A stretch of DNA of 64,000 nucleotides, taken from the NCBI GenBank assembly GCA_900316295.1, contig ONCJ01000006.1, forward strand, positions 82,007-146,006, given 5' to 3'. Position 1 is the first letter of the stretch. Each line of letters starts with the position of its first letter. A program made the translations under genes and the position numbers. The notes under the pieces were generated by a model that was not told the origin of the DNA, searched no databases, and saw only the letters and a program-made list of their open reading frames with translations. Source of the stretch: an uncultured Prevotella sp. Its GTDB lineage: Bacteria; Bacteroidota; Bacteroidia; Bacteroidales; Bacteroidaceae. Below are positions 8,496-16,995 of the stretch, one piece after another.

Positions 8496-9992
8496 ATGGC
8501 ACAACGACTGATACAGGAACAGATACAGAAACAGCAGCAGGTGCAGCGGCTGACGGCTCAACAGATGTTGCAGGTGAGGCTGCTGGAGATGCCATTGACT
8601 GAGCTGGAGGGGAAAATAAATGCGGAGCTGGATGACAATCCTGCTTTGGAAACGGGGGGAGACGGGACAGACAACGTCAATGATAATGTCAACGATAACG
8701 TCAGCGACAGCGGGAATGATGATGTTGACGTTGAGAGGAGGGACGAACTGGAGGCGGTGCTGGAGAATATGGGGAGCGACGACTTGATGCCTGATGCCAA
8801 CACCATGCACTTGTCTGCTGATACTGCCGACTACGAGGAGATGGTGTATGGCAACACCGTTTCCTTCTATGACCTCCTGAAGGAGCAGGCTGGCGAACAG
8901 GACCTCACTGAGAGGGAAAGGGATGTCTTGGAGTATCTTATAGGCTCGTTGGACGATGACGGACTGCTGCGTAAGGATCTGGACACGATAAGCGACGAAC
9001 TGGCGATATACCATAACATTGACGCTACCGAAGATGAGGTGGGACGTATGCTCGCTACACTGCAGGAGTTCGATCCGGCTGGTATCGGGGCGCGGTCGCT
9101 GCAGGAGTGTCTGCTGATACAGATAGACCGGAAGCTGCAGCAGGACGAGAGTGAGGTGTTGCTATTGGTGCGCAAGGTGATAAAACACTATTTTGCGGAA
9201 TTCACCTACAATCACTGGAACAAGATAAAATCCGCCCTGCGCCTGTCTGACGCGCTGGTGGAGAGAATACAGGGGGAGATACGCCGACTGAACCCCAAGC
9301 CTGGGGCCTCGCTCGGCGAGACGCAGGGCAGGAGCACGCAGCAGATAACGCCCGATTTCATCGTAGAGACGCTCGACAACGGACAGGTGACATTCTACTT
9401 GAATGATGGCGACATACCAATGCTGTCGGTATCGCCATCGTTTGTCGACATGCTTGAGGCATACAAGGACAACAAGGTGGGCATGAACCGACAATCCAAG
9501 GAGGCTCTGCTGTATGCCAAGGATAAGGTGGAGAGGGCGCAAAACTTTATCAATGCGGTAAAGCAGCGCCAGCATACGCTGACCGTCACCATGAAGGCTA
9601 TCATCGACTGGCAGAAGGCGTTCTTCCAAGACGGCGACGAGGGCGACCTGCGACCGATGAGGCTAAAGGACATCGCGGCTAAGACAGGACTTGACATCTC
9701 TACGGTGTCGAGGGTGAGCAATATCAAATATGTGCAAACCAAGTGGGGCACCTTCCCGCTACGCTTCTTCTTCAGTGACGGATATACCAAGGATGATGGT
9801 GAGGAGTTGTCGACGAGAAAGCTAAAGGTAGTTCTGAAGGAGATAATAGGCGGAGAGGATCCTCACCACCCCCTGAGCGACGAGGCTCTGATGGCGGCGA
9901 TGAGGGAAAGGGGGCTGCCAATAGCGCGACGAACCGTGGCGAAATATCGAGAGCAGATGGGGATACCGGTGGCAAGGATGAGGAGGGTTTAG
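8496..9992 (+). CDS. rpoN: RNA polymerase sigma-54 factor
   Basis: Region I is Gln/Leu-rich (QKQQQVQRLTAQQMLQVRLL, residues about 10-45) and is the activator-contact region; the core-binding region and helix-turn-helix (MRLKDIAAKTGLDISTVSRV) follow, and the RpoN box ARRTVAKYRE is at residues 477-486. Sigma-54 directs polymerase to -24/-12 promoters and needs an AAA+ activator. The acidic region II linker is unusual: bases 8670-8745 form a near-tandem run coding for DNVNDNVNDNVSDSG. The heptamer repeat that follows starts five bases after the stop codon. Confidence 0.97.
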   Translation: MAQRLIQEQIQKQQQVQRLTAQQMLQVRLLEMPLTELEGKINAELDDNPALETGGDGTDNVNDNVNDNVSDSGNDDVDVERRDELEAVLENMGSDDLMPDANTMHLSADTADYEEMVYGNTVSFYDLLKEQAGEQDLTERERDVLEYLIGSLDDDGLLRKDLDTISDELAIYHNIDATEDEVGRMLATLQEFDPAGIGARSLQECLLIQIDRKLQQDESEVLLLVRKVIKHYFAEFTYNHWNKIKSALRLSDALVERIQGEIRRLNPKPGASLGETQGRSTQQITPDFIVETLDNGQVTFYLNDGDIPMLSVSPSFVDMLEAYKDNKVGMNRQSKEALLYAKDKVERAQNFINAVKQRQHTLTVTMKAIIDWQKAFFQDGDEGDLRPMRLKDIAAKTGLDISTVSRVSNIKYVQTKWGTFPLRFFFSDGYTKDDGEELSTRKLKVVLKEIIGGEDPHHPLSDEALMAAMRERGLPIARRTVAKYREQMGIPVARMRRV

Positions 9993-9996
9993 TCTT

Positions 9997-10031
9997 GAGT
10001 TCATAGTTTATAGTTTATAGTTTTGAGTTTT
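9997..10031 (+). repeat. Heptamer tandem repeat, unit TAGTTTA
   Basis: Five 7-bp units (gagttca, tagttta, tagttta, tagtttt, gagtttt) fill the spacer between rpoN and the membrane protein gene, ending next to the TTG start codon. Confidence 0.85.
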
Positions 10032-10037
10032 TAAGAA

Positions 10038-10646
10038 TTGAAGTACCAACTATTGACAGCTAAGATGGTGAGTGTGATTTTCACTCCGTTCTACCTACCC
10101 ATTACGGGTATGGTAGCAGTCTTCTTGTTCAGTTATCTTAGGATAATGCCGTGGACATATAAGTTGTCGATACTGTTGATGGTGTACCTCTTCACGGTGC
10201 TTATACCGACAATGCTCATACGCCTCTACCGCCGATACCAGGGATGGAGCTTGCTACATCTGCTGGCACGTGAGCGAAGGGTCATACCTTATGTCATCTC
10301 TATACTGTGCTACTTCACTTGTTACAACATACTTACCCATCACAATGTGCCGCATATCATCACTTCGATACTCGTTGCGGCGTTGGTGGTACAGATATTG
10401 TGCGCACTGGTCAATGTATGGTGGAAGATTTCAACCCACACCGCGGCTATTGGTGGAGTGACGGGTGGTGTCATAGCCTTTGCGTTTATCTTCAATTTCA
10501 ATCCCATCTGGTGGCTGACGTTGGTGATACTGCTTGGCGGACTGGTGGGGTCGAGCCGTATGATGTTGAGACAGCACACTCTGGCACAGGTGGTATGTGG
10601 ATTCCTTCTGGGTATGCTGGCGGTGATAGTGACGGTGCTGACGTAG
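10038..10646 (+). CDS. PAP2-like integral membrane protein
   Basis: Six or so hydrophobic segments span the 202 residues. The C-terminal motif SSRMMLRQHTLAQVVCG (about 169-185) resembles the SR...H...QV..G signature of the PAP2 phosphatase superfamily; the earlier KxxxxxxRP motif is not clear, with LARERRVIPYV the nearest, so activity is uncertain. Members act on lipid phosphates or undecaprenyl-pyrophosphate. The start is TTG next to a heptamer repeat; an ATG at 10065 is the alternative. The stop codon TAG is itself the first three bases of the next heptamer array. Confidence 0.75.
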   Translation: MKYQLLTAKMVSVIFTPFYLPITGMVAVFLFSYLRIMPWTYKLSILLMVYLFTVLIPTMLIRLYRRYQGWSLLHLLARERRVIPYVISILCYFTCYNILTHHNVPHIITSILVAALVVQILCALVNVWWKISTHTAAIGGVTGGVIAFAFIFNFNPIWWLTLVILLGGLVGSSRMMLRQHTLAQVVCGFLLGMLAVIVTVLT

Positions 10647-10678
10647 TGCATAGTGCATAGTTCATAATTCATAGTTAA
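10644..10678 (+). repeat. Heptamer tandem repeat, unit TAGTGCA/TAGTTCA
   Basis: Five units (tagtgca, tagtgca, tagttca, taattca, tagttaa) start with the stop codon of the PAP2-like gene and fill the spacer before purE. Confidence 0.85.
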
Positions 10679-10704
10679 AGTTAGAAGAAAATTGATATAG
10701 AAAA

Positions 10705-11220
10705 ATGAAACCACTTGTAAGTATTATCATGGGCAGCACAAGCGATCTGCCCGTTATGGAGAAAGCATGTAAATGGCTGGAAGAAAACGAGATACCATTC
10801 GAGTTGAATGCTCTCTCAGCCCATCGTACCCCCGACGCAGTGGAAGCTTTTGCTAAGGGTGCTGCAGAGAGGGGCATCAAGGTGATTATCGCGGCGGCAG
10901 GAATGGCGGCGGCTCTGCCAGGTGTCATCGCTGCGTCAACGTCACTGCCTGTCATCGGAGTACCCATCAAGGGAATGCTTGACGGTTTGGATGCCATGTT
11001 CTCAATCATACAGATGCCTCCAGGCATTCCTGTAGCCACCGTCGGTGTCAACGCTGCGCAAAATGCTGCCATCCTTGCTGCCGAGATTATAGCCCTGAGT
11101 GACGAACAGGTGCGTGAGAAGGTGAATGCTCACAAGGCGAGCCTCGGAGAGAAGATAGAGAAGGCCAACAAGGAGTTGGCGGAGATCAAGGGGTATAAGT
11201 TTTTAGTTCATAGTTTTTAG
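10705..11220 (+). CDS. purE: 5-(carboxyamino)imidazole ribonucleotide mutase
   Basis: Class I PurE signature: GSTSDLPVM near residue 10, the catalytic-site SAHRTPD near 43, and the Ala-rich AAAGMAAALPG and PVIGVPI segments. It interconverts N5-CAIR and CAIR in purine biosynthesis in the cytoplasm. Length (171) is normal, but the last six residues (FLVHSF) and the stop are encoded by the heptamer array at 11200-11227, which appears to have replaced or extended the native tail. A 27-base leader separates it from the preceding repeat. Confidence 0.96.
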   Translation: MKPLVSIIMGSTSDLPVMEKACKWLEENEIPFELNALSAHRTPDAVEAFAKGAAERGIKVIIAAAGMAAALPGVIAASTSLPVIGVPIKGMLDGLDAMFSIIQMPPGIPVATVGVNAAQNAAILAAEIIALSDEQVREKVNAHKASLGEKIEKANKELAEIKGYKFLVHSF

Positions 11221-11227
11221 TTTTTAG
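11200..11227 (+). repeat. Heptamer tandem repeat, unit TTTTTAG, overlapping the purE 3' end
   Basis: Four units (tttttag, ttcatag, tttttag, tttttag) begin inside the purE coding sequence and provide its last codons and stop. Confidence 0.85.
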
Positions 11228-11248
11228 ATTCCGCATCAAGTGCGGAAT
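11228..11248 (+). terminator. Small hairpin after purE
   Basis: Perfect 8-bp stem ATTCCGCA / TGCGGAAT with a 5-base loop. No T-run follows, so termination is uncertain and it may only be a stabilising 3' hairpin. Confidence 0.4.
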
Positions 11249-11297
11249 GAGATGAGAGAACAGATTTGTGTAATTCGAGTAATTCGTGGTAGAAAAT

Positions 11298-12671
11298 ATG
11301 AGAAGGAAGAGTAGTGTCGTTCATGTAGGGAAGACGACTATCGGTGGCGACAACCCCATAAGGGTACAGTCAATGACGACTACTAACACCAACGACACGC
11401 AGGCTTGTGTGGAGCAGGCCATACGTATAATTGAGGCGGGAGGCGAACTGGTGCGACTGACCACGCAGGGTAGACGAGAGGCGGAGAACCTCAAAAACAT
11501 ATCAGCTGAACTACGTAGCAGAGGATATGACACACCACTCGTTGCCGATGTCCATTTCAATGCCAACGTTGCTGACGTGGCAGCACTATATGCCGAGAAG
11601 GTACGCATCAATCCTGGCAACTACGTCGACCATGCTCGCACATTTAAACATCTGGAATACACCGATGAGGAGTATGCTGCAGAACTGCGCAAGGTGGAGG
11701 AACGGTTGTTGCCATTCATAAAGATATGTAAGGAGTATCATACTGCTGTGCGCATAGGCGTGAATCATGGTTCACTATCCGACCGTATCATGTCGCGCTA
11801 TGGCGACACACCAGCGGGCATCGTAGAGAGTTGTATGGAGTTTCTGCGCATCTTCCGTCGCGAGGACTTCAATGATGTGGTGATAAGCATAAAGGCTTCC
11901 AACACAGTCGTGATGGTGCAGTCCGTGCGCCTGCTTGTAGAGCAAATGGACAAAGAGGATATGCACTATCCTTTGCATCTTGGAGTGACTGAGGCTGGCG
12001 AAGGTGAAGACGGCAGGATAAAGAGTGCCGTCGGTATTGGTGCTTTGCTGACTGAGGGTATTGGTGACACCATACGTGTGTCGCTAAGCGAAGAGCCAGA
12101 GGCGGAGATACCTGTGGCGCGAGCACTCGTAGAGTGTATTGACGACTGTATGCTACTTCGTCAGGAGGCAGAGGCATCTATCAAGGACGACACCATCACC
12201 ATGACCATAGACGAGTCCGACAGACAGGTATTCCAACTAAAGGCGGCAATGGCAGCAGGAGCATTGCTTATTGATCGTAAGGCAACGAAGCTGGTAATAC
12301 TGGGGCAAGGAGCTGGGTATAGTGAGCAGGAACTCACGACCCTTGCTGACGCCATCCTGCAGGCGGCACGTATCAAGTTTACCAAGACCGAATACATCTC
12401 ATGTCCAGGTTGCGGCAGAACACTTTATGACTTGCGTTCTACCATCAAGCGTATTAAGGAAGCGACGAAAGACATGGTGGGACTGAAGATTGGCATTATG
12501 GGATGTATCGTCAACGGACCTGGCGAGATGGCTGATGCCGACTATGGATATGTAGGGGCTGGACCTGGACGCATCTCCCTGTACCGTCAGAAAGAATGTG
12601 TTGAGAAGAATATCCCGGAAGAAGAAGCTGTAGACCGACTGCTGGCTCTTATCAGGAACGATGGGCGTTGA
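11298..12671 (+). CDS. ispG: 4-hydroxy-3-methylbut-2-en-1-yl diphosphate synthase (MEP pathway)
   Basis: The N-terminal TIM barrel (IGGDNPIRVQSMTTT) and the C-terminal Fe-S domain are clear; cluster ligands lie in CPGCGRT near 368 and GCIVNGPGE near 402. The enzyme converts MEcPP to HMBPP in non-mevalonate isoprenoid synthesis. About 125 residues separate the barrel from the first cluster motif, many more than in the E. coli form but fewer than in the large (about 600 residue) form known in plants and many Bacteroidetes, so the extra A* domain looks shortened. A GTG at 11286 is the upstream start alternative; I prefer ATG at 11298 (MRRKSSVVHVG). Confidence 0.95.
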   Translation: MRRKSSVVHVGKTTIGGDNPIRVQSMTTTNTNDTQACVEQAIRIIEAGGELVRLTTQGRREAENLKNISAELRSRGYDTPLVADVHFNANVADVAALYAEKVRINPGNYVDHARTFKHLEYTDEEYAAELRKVEERLLPFIKICKEYHTAVRIGVNHGSLSDRIMSRYGDTPAGIVESCMEFLRIFRREDFNDVVISIKASNTVVMVQSVRLLVEQMDKEDMHYPLHLGVTEAGEGEDGRIKSAVGIGALLTEGIGDTIRVSLSEEPEAEIPVARALVECIDDCMLLRQEAEASIKDDTITMTIDESDRQVFQLKAAMAAGALLIDRKATKLVILGQGAGYSEQELTTLADAILQAARIKFTKTEYISCPGCGRTLYDLRSTIKRIKEATKDMVGLKIGIMGCIVNGPGEMADADYGYVGAGPGRISLYRQKECVEKNIPEEEAVDRLLALIRNDGR

Positions 12672-12685
12672 ACGTTCTTCTTCTT

Positions 12686-13054
12686 CTATTCCATAAACAC
12701 AAAGTATACGGCAGCAATAATACACAGGAAGGCAGCGGCATGATTCCAGTGTAGGCTCTGGTTTTGGAACATCATATTGGCAATGATGGCGAAGACCATC
12801 AGTGATACGCATTCCTGGATCACCTTGAGCTGGACGAGTGAGAAGGGACCGCCATTGCCCTCAAAGCCAATGCGATTGGCTGGCACCTGACAGCAGTATT
12901 CAAAGAAGGCTATTGCCCAAGAGAAGGCTATCACCCCGATGAGTGGCCAGTGTGAGCTGGTGCCTGTCTGCTGTAGTTTAAGATGACCATACCATGCGAG
13001 TGTCATGAAGATATTGCTAAGTACGAGCAACAATACCGTGTATATTCCGTTCAT
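12686..13054 (-). CDS. DUF486 (DMT-like) small membrane protein
   Basis: Four predicted membrane helices in 122 residues and the family motif ANRIGFEGNGGPFSLVQLK near the centre identify DUF486. These are small proteins related in architecture to drug/metabolite transporters of the SMR type; no substrate is established. The gene is convergent with ispG (14-base gap) and stands alone on the minus strand. Confidence 0.88.
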   Translation of the reverse strand: MNGIYTVLLLVLSNIFMTLAWYGHLKLQQTGTSSHWPLIGVIAFSWAIAFFEYCCQVPANRIGFEGNGGPFSLVQLKVIQECVSLMVFAIIANMMFQNQSLHWNHAAAFLCIIAAVYFVFME

Positions 13055-13177
13055 TGTAATACTAATTTACGATGGGTTATTTGTGAAAATCGCGGCGAAG
13101 GTAATAATATCTTTCAACATAAACGCCCAGAAAATAAGAAAAAAGGGGAATCCCTATTCATTTTTTGGGTTTTTCCC

Positions 13178-13208
13178 TTTGAGAGTTTGGCGAAACGAAG
13201 TATTTTTG
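13178..13208 (+). promoter_or_regulatory. Bacteroidetes promoter TTTG-N19-TATTTTTG
   Basis: A -33 TTTG (13178-13181) and a -7 TATTTTTG (13201-13208) have the canonical 19-base spacing, 31 bases before the beta-flower gene. Confidence 0.75.
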
Positions 13209-13239
13209 CAGATGTAATAACCAAAAACTTAATAGTACT

Positions 13240-13647
13240 ATGAGACTACGAGTATGTATGTTGCTGATGACGGCTCTGGTAGGAATGACTACTGTCAACG
13301 CTCAGACTCTGCGTGGCAGCAATGGTCAGCAGATAGGCAGAGTGGATAGCGACGGTACCATTCGCGACGCCAACGGGCGCAGCATCGGCAAGTATGAGAA
13401 CAATGGCACGGTGCGCGGCAGCAACGGCCAGTCGGTAGGTAAGATAGAGAGCAATGGTACATTCCGCGGTAGCAATGGTCAGTCTATTGGCAGAATCGAC
13501 AATGATGGTACTGTGCGTGGCAGTAACGGTCAGACCATTGGCAAGGTGGAGCGCGACGGTACCATTCGTGATGCCAGCGGACGCAGCATCGGCAAGGCAC
13601 AGGGAGCAGATCCGAAGCGGGCGGCAGCCAGCTTCTTCTTCTACTGA
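13240..13647 (+). CDS. Secreted 5-fold beta-flower protein
   Basis: A signal peptide (about 22 residues, ending VNA) is followed by tandem 18-residue repeats of pattern RGSNGQSIGKIExNGTV: five full copies and a partial sixth, then a short C-terminal cap AAASFFFY. The DNA is a 54-bp near-tandem repeat. This matches what is called the 5-fold beta-flower family in Bacteroidales, whose function is unknown. Export to periplasm or beyond is inferred from the signal peptide. It has its own promoter and lies 24 bases upstream of prmC. Confidence 0.88.
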   Translation: MRLRVCMLLMTALVGMTTVNAQTLRGSNGQQIGRVDSDGTIRDANGRSIGKYENNGTVRGSNGQSVGKIESNGTFRGSNGQSIGRIDNDGTVRGSNGQTIGKVERDGTIRDASGRSIGKAQGADPKRAAASFFFY

Positions 13648-13671
13648 AGAGCAGGCGAAATCCGATAGAGT

Positions 13672-14568
13672 ATGTTCCTTTGGCAACGACTGACTGAGAT
13701 CTACAGTGTAGGTGAGGCAAAAGCAATCGTCCAACTGCTGTTGGAGGATTGCTTTGGCATATCTATGGCTGACTACCTCTGTGGAAAGGTAGAAGATATG
13801 GTGCAGTGCGAACGCGACCGATTGGAAGGCATGATGAAGCGACTGGAACAGGGAGAACCCATACAATATGTCGTTGGCTCCGCCACATTCTGTGGCCGAT
13901 CATTCCATGTCGAACCGGGTGTGCTCATTCCACGACCAGAGACAGAGGAGCTGATAGCACTCGTCAAGGAAACACTCTCCTCACCCCTCAACTCTCACGC
14001 CTCCACGCCACATGCCCAACGTTCAACGTTCAATGTTCCACGTACCACGTATCTTGACATCGGTACGGGTTCTGGCTGTATTGCCATCACCCTCGCACTG
14101 GACATGCCAAATGCTGATGTTGAGGCTTGGGACATTTCTGAGCAGGCATTGAGCATAGCCGAGTCCAACGCGAAGGCTCTCGGTGCCAATGTCAGATTTG
14201 TCAAACAAGACATTCTTGCTCCTCAACGGTCCACGTTCAGTGTCCCACATTTAACGTCCTATGATGTCATCGTAAGCAATCCACCATATATCTGCCAGAA
14301 AGAGCAGTCGGACATGGAACGAAACGTTTTAGGATACGAACCCGACATGGCGTTGTTCGTGCCCGATGACGATCCGCTGCGCTTCTACACAGCCATAGCC
14401 CACTATGCCGTGGCAGCGCTGAGAGATGGAGGATGGTTGTTTTTCGAAATCAACCCGCTATATGCACAGGACATTGTCACATTGCTCAATAGCCGTGGAT
14501 TTATGGAGACAGAGTTGAGGACTGACAAGTTTGGAAAGAAAAGAATGATTAGAACCAGAAAACCATGA
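13672..14568 (+). CDS. prmC: Peptide chain release factor N5-glutamine methyltransferase
   Basis: The SAM-binding motif DIGTGSGCIA near 125 and the catalytic VSNPPYI motif near 200-206 mark PrmC, which methylates the GGQ glutamine of release factors. The N-terminal helical domain with EPIQYVVGSATFCG and LIPRPETEEL is normal. Two loops are odd: residues about 104-124 and 183-197 contain RSTFNVP and RSTFSVP, which are encoded by heptamer-type repeats (14014-14050, 14221-14262) of the kind found in spacers. Both sit just before core motifs, in surface loops. The stop codon overlaps the recX start (ATGA). Confidence 0.95.
   Translation: MFLWQRLTEIYSVGEAKAIVQLLLEDCFGISMADYLCGKVEDMVQCERDRLEGMMKRLEQGEPIQYVVGSATFCGRSFHVEPGVLIPRPETEELIALVKETLSSPLNSHASTPHAQRSTFNVPRTTYLDIGTGSGCIAITLALDMPNADVEAWDISEQALSIAESNAKALGANVRFVKQDILAPQRSTFSVPHLTSYDVIVSNPPYICQKEQSDMERNVLGYEPDMALFVPDDDPLRFYTAIAHYAVAALRDGGWLFFEINPLYAQDIVTLLNSRGFMETELRTDKFGKKRMIRTRKP
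14014..14050 (+). repeat. Heptamer repeat inside prmC, copy 1 (unit GTTCAAC)
   Basis: Units gttcaac, gttcaat, gttccac, gtaccac lie in frame before the SAM-binding motif and read as RSTFNVP. Confidence 0.75.
14221..14262 (+). repeat. Heptamer repeat inside prmC, copy 2 (unit GTCCCAC)
   Basis: Degenerate units (ggtccac, gttcagt, gtcccac, atttaac, gtcctat) lie in frame shortly before the NPPY motif and read as RSTFSVP. Confidence 0.65.
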
Positions 14569-15032
14569 ACAAGCAGGACGACACAGTCAAGACAGCCATC
14601 AGTCGTTTAGCGGCAGAGTGTTCCAAGGCAGAACATTCGACAGGTGAGATGTGCGACAAGATGCGCCGATGGGAGATGAGCGAGGAGCAGCAGGCGCAGG
14701 TTATCAGCTATCTCATAGAGAACAGATATGTCGACGACGAGCGATTTGCCCGATTGTTCATTCAAGACAAAATACGCTTCAACCGTTGGGGACCCAAAAA
14801 GATAGAGCAGGCACTATGGATGAAGCATGTGGATGAAAGAGTCTACAGAGAACAGCTGGAGGCTGTCAGCGATGAGCAGTGGCAAGAAGCCCTGCAGCCG
14901 TTGTTAGAAAGTAAAAGAAAAAGCATCCATGCTTCGTCGCCCTATGAACAGAGAGCCAAGCTCATCCGCTATGCCATGGGACGGGGATTTACTATGGATC
15001 AGATCCAACAATGTCTGTCATGCGACGAATAG
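14565..15032 (+). CDS. recX: RecX family regulatory protein
   Basis: Three-helix RecX repeats are visible: YLIENRYVDDERFARLF with the following RFNRWGPKKIEQAL is the most typical part, and the C-terminal IRYAMGRGFTMDQIQQCL is the last repeat. RecX proteins bind RecA filaments and modulate recombination. The length of 155 residues is normal. The start overlaps prmC by four bases and the end overlaps comF by 22, so prmC-recX-comF are translationally coupled. No recA is in the window. Confidence 0.93.
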   Translation: MNKQDDTVKTAISRLAAECSKAEHSTGEMCDKMRRWEMSEEQQAQVISYLIENRYVDDERFARLFIQDKIRFNRWGPKKIEQALWMKHVDERVYREQLEAVSDEQWQEALQPLLESKRKSIHASSPYEQRAKLIRYAMGRGFTMDQIQQCLSCDE

Positions 15033-15730
15033 CCTTTCTTGACCGTCTGCTCGATCTCCTCTTTCCCAGAGCATGCAATATCTGTGGCAGCCGACTCACC
15101 GTCACCGAACAGGTGATATGCGGACCATGTAATATGCACATGCCACGAACCCATTATGAACGGTCGTTCGAGGACAATGACTTGGTACGACTGTTTTGGG
15201 CTATCATACCCATAGAGCGTGGCGTGGCATGGTTTTACTACAAGTCACACGCACCAGCAGTCCGCCCCATCTACCGACTGAAATACGGCAATCGGCCACA
15301 TATAGGTTTGCAGTTAGGCGAAATGTATGCTCACGAGATACAAGACAGCGGATTCTTTGACGGCATCGACATTATCCTGCCTGTACCCCTGACTCGCAAA
15401 CGAGAACGACAGCGAGGATACAACCAGACCATGATGATAGCCCGTGGGGTGAGCTATGCCACGGGACTGCCCATTGCAACCAAGGCTCTGACACGATCAA
15501 GATTTAAGGAGAGCCAGACCCATAAGAACATGTGGGAGCGCAGGGACAATGTAGAAGGCGTGTTCAAGCTAAAAGATGCCGATAGCATACGTGGAAAACA
15601 TGTCCTGATCGTCGACGACGTTGTAACCACTGGATCTACCATAATAGCATGTGCCAAGGAACTTCTGAAGGCTGGCGACGTACGTATCAGCATATTGGCG
15701 TTGGGACATGCCAATCCAAGGGCTCTTTAA
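15011..15730 (+). CDS. comF: ComF family phosphoribosyltransferase-like protein
   Basis: An N-terminal four-cysteine zinc motif (CNICGSRL ... CGPC) is followed by the double-psi region with ILPVPLTRKRERQRGYNQ and the PRPP-binding loop VLIVDDVVTTGST near residue 200. ComF proteins are needed for DNA uptake in several bacteria; here the role is inferred. M4 (15020) is an alternative start. It is the last gene of the prmC-recX-comF run. Confidence 0.92.
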   Translation: MSVMRRIAFLDRLLDLLFPRACNICGSRLTVTEQVICGPCNMHMPRTHYERSFEDNDLVRLFWAIIPIERGVAWFYYKSHAPAVRPIYRLKYGNRPHIGLQLGEMYAHEIQDSGFFDGIDIILPVPLTRKRERQRGYNQTMMIARGVSYATGLPIATKALTRSRFKESQTHKNMWERRDNVEGVFKLKDADSIRGKHVLIVDDVVTTGSTIIACAKELLKAGDVRISILALGHANPRAL

Positions 15731-15838
15731 CTCCTTTTAACCACCAATACTATATAAATAGGCAATAGAAGTCGTAACTTTACGCCCGATTTTTATGGCA
15801 TATCTCCCTGAACGACATACCAATACATCAAAATCAAT

Positions 15839-16915
15839 ATGAAGAAAACAACAATTATCGCGCTTCTATGCGCAGCACTAACTACATCTACTACAACTAT
15901 GGAGGCACAAACAAGCAACTGTAATCCCCAGCCAGGCAAAGACGGCAACAAGTATGTGAAATACGAAGAGCGCACAGGCAACGAGTCAGTAGTCTACTTC
16001 ACGCGCAACCTCTCGGCAGAGGGACTTATCAAGGCATACGAACAAGTAAGCGGGAAAATCAGTGGACACATCGGAGTCAAACTACACACTGGTGAGCCCA
16101 ACGGACCTAACATCATTCCGCGCGAATGGGTCAAGGCACTCATGGACAAAGATCTGCGGGGAGCCAACATCATTGAGACAAACACATACTACGAGGGCGA
16201 CCGCTATACCACCGAGCAACACCGCAACACCCTGAAAGTAAACGGGTGGACATTCTGTCCCGTCGACATCATGGACGAACAGGGCACCACTACCCTGCCT
16301 GTCATCGGCGGAAAATGGTTTAAGAAGATGTCCGTAGGAAGCCATCTGACTAATTACGACTCCATGGTCACCCTTACCCATTTCAAGGGACATACCATGG
16401 GTGGATTTGGCGGTTCCAATAAGAATATCGGTATCGGTTGTGCCGACGGACGCATAGGCAAAGCATGGATACACACTCGGCAGGGCAGCGACGACTTGTG
16501 GAGCATAGCCGAGGAAGAGTTGATGGAGCGCATAGCAGAGTCTACCAAAGCCACCATCGACTACTTCGGTGAGCACGTCACCTACGTCAATGTCATGCGC
16601 AATATGTCCGTCTCATGCGACTGTGAAGGCATTGCAGCCGAACCCGTAGTCACCCCCGATGTCGGCATCCTCTCTTCCACCGACATCCTCGCCGTTGATC
16701 AGGCATGCGTTGACATCATCTACGCCATGACCGCCGACCAGCACAAAGCTATGGTAGAGCGCATAGAGACTCGTCACGGGCTGCGCCAGCTCTCCTACAT
16801 GAAAGAGCTCGGCATGGGCAACGATCGTTACATCCTCATTGACCTCGACAATGGATGCAAGCGCATCACCGCAGCCGAGGCAGCTAAGGGACTAAAGCCC
16901 TTTGTGCAGAAATAG
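15839..16915 (+). CDS. Exported DUF362 domain protein
   Basis: A signal peptide (MKKTTIIALLCAALTTSTTT) precedes a DUF362 domain, seen in the region HIGVKLHTGEPNGPNIIP and the later AEPVVTPDVGILSSTDILAVDQACVD block cut by normal variation. Unlike many relatives it has no C-terminal ferredoxin-type cysteine motif; a CDCEG pair at about 258 is the only cysteine cluster. The catalytic role of the family is poorly known. A -7-like TAACTTTA lies at about 15774. A strong hairpin follows the gene. Confidence 0.88.
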   Translation: MKKTTIIALLCAALTTSTTTMEAQTSNCNPQPGKDGNKYVKYEERTGNESVVYFTRNLSAEGLIKAYEQVSGKISGHIGVKLHTGEPNGPNIIPREWVKALMDKDLRGANIIETNTYYEGDRYTTEQHRNTLKVNGWTFCPVDIMDEQGTTTLPVIGGKWFKKMSVGSHLTNYDSMVTLTHFKGHTMGGFGGSNKNIGIGCADGRIGKAWIHTRQGSDDLWSIAEEELMERIAESTKATIDYFGEHVTYVNVMRNMSVSCDCEGIAAEPVVTPDVGILSSTDILAVDQACVDIIYAMTADQHKAMVERIETRHGLRQLSYMKELGMGNDRYILIDLDNGCKRITAAEAAKGLKPFVQK

Positions 16916-16939
16916 CAGAGAGACATATTATTTATAATA

Positions 16940-16970
16940 ACGACGGCAGGCGAAAAAAGCCTGCCGTCGT
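16940..16970. terminator. Bidirectional hairpin terminator
   Basis: A perfect 12-bp stem (ACGACGGCAGGC / GCCTGCCGTCGT) with a 7-base A-rich loop lies between the convergent DUF362 and TonB-receptor genes. Confidence 0.8.
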
Positions 16971-16995
16971 TGTGACAATCATTGCCAGCCATTTT

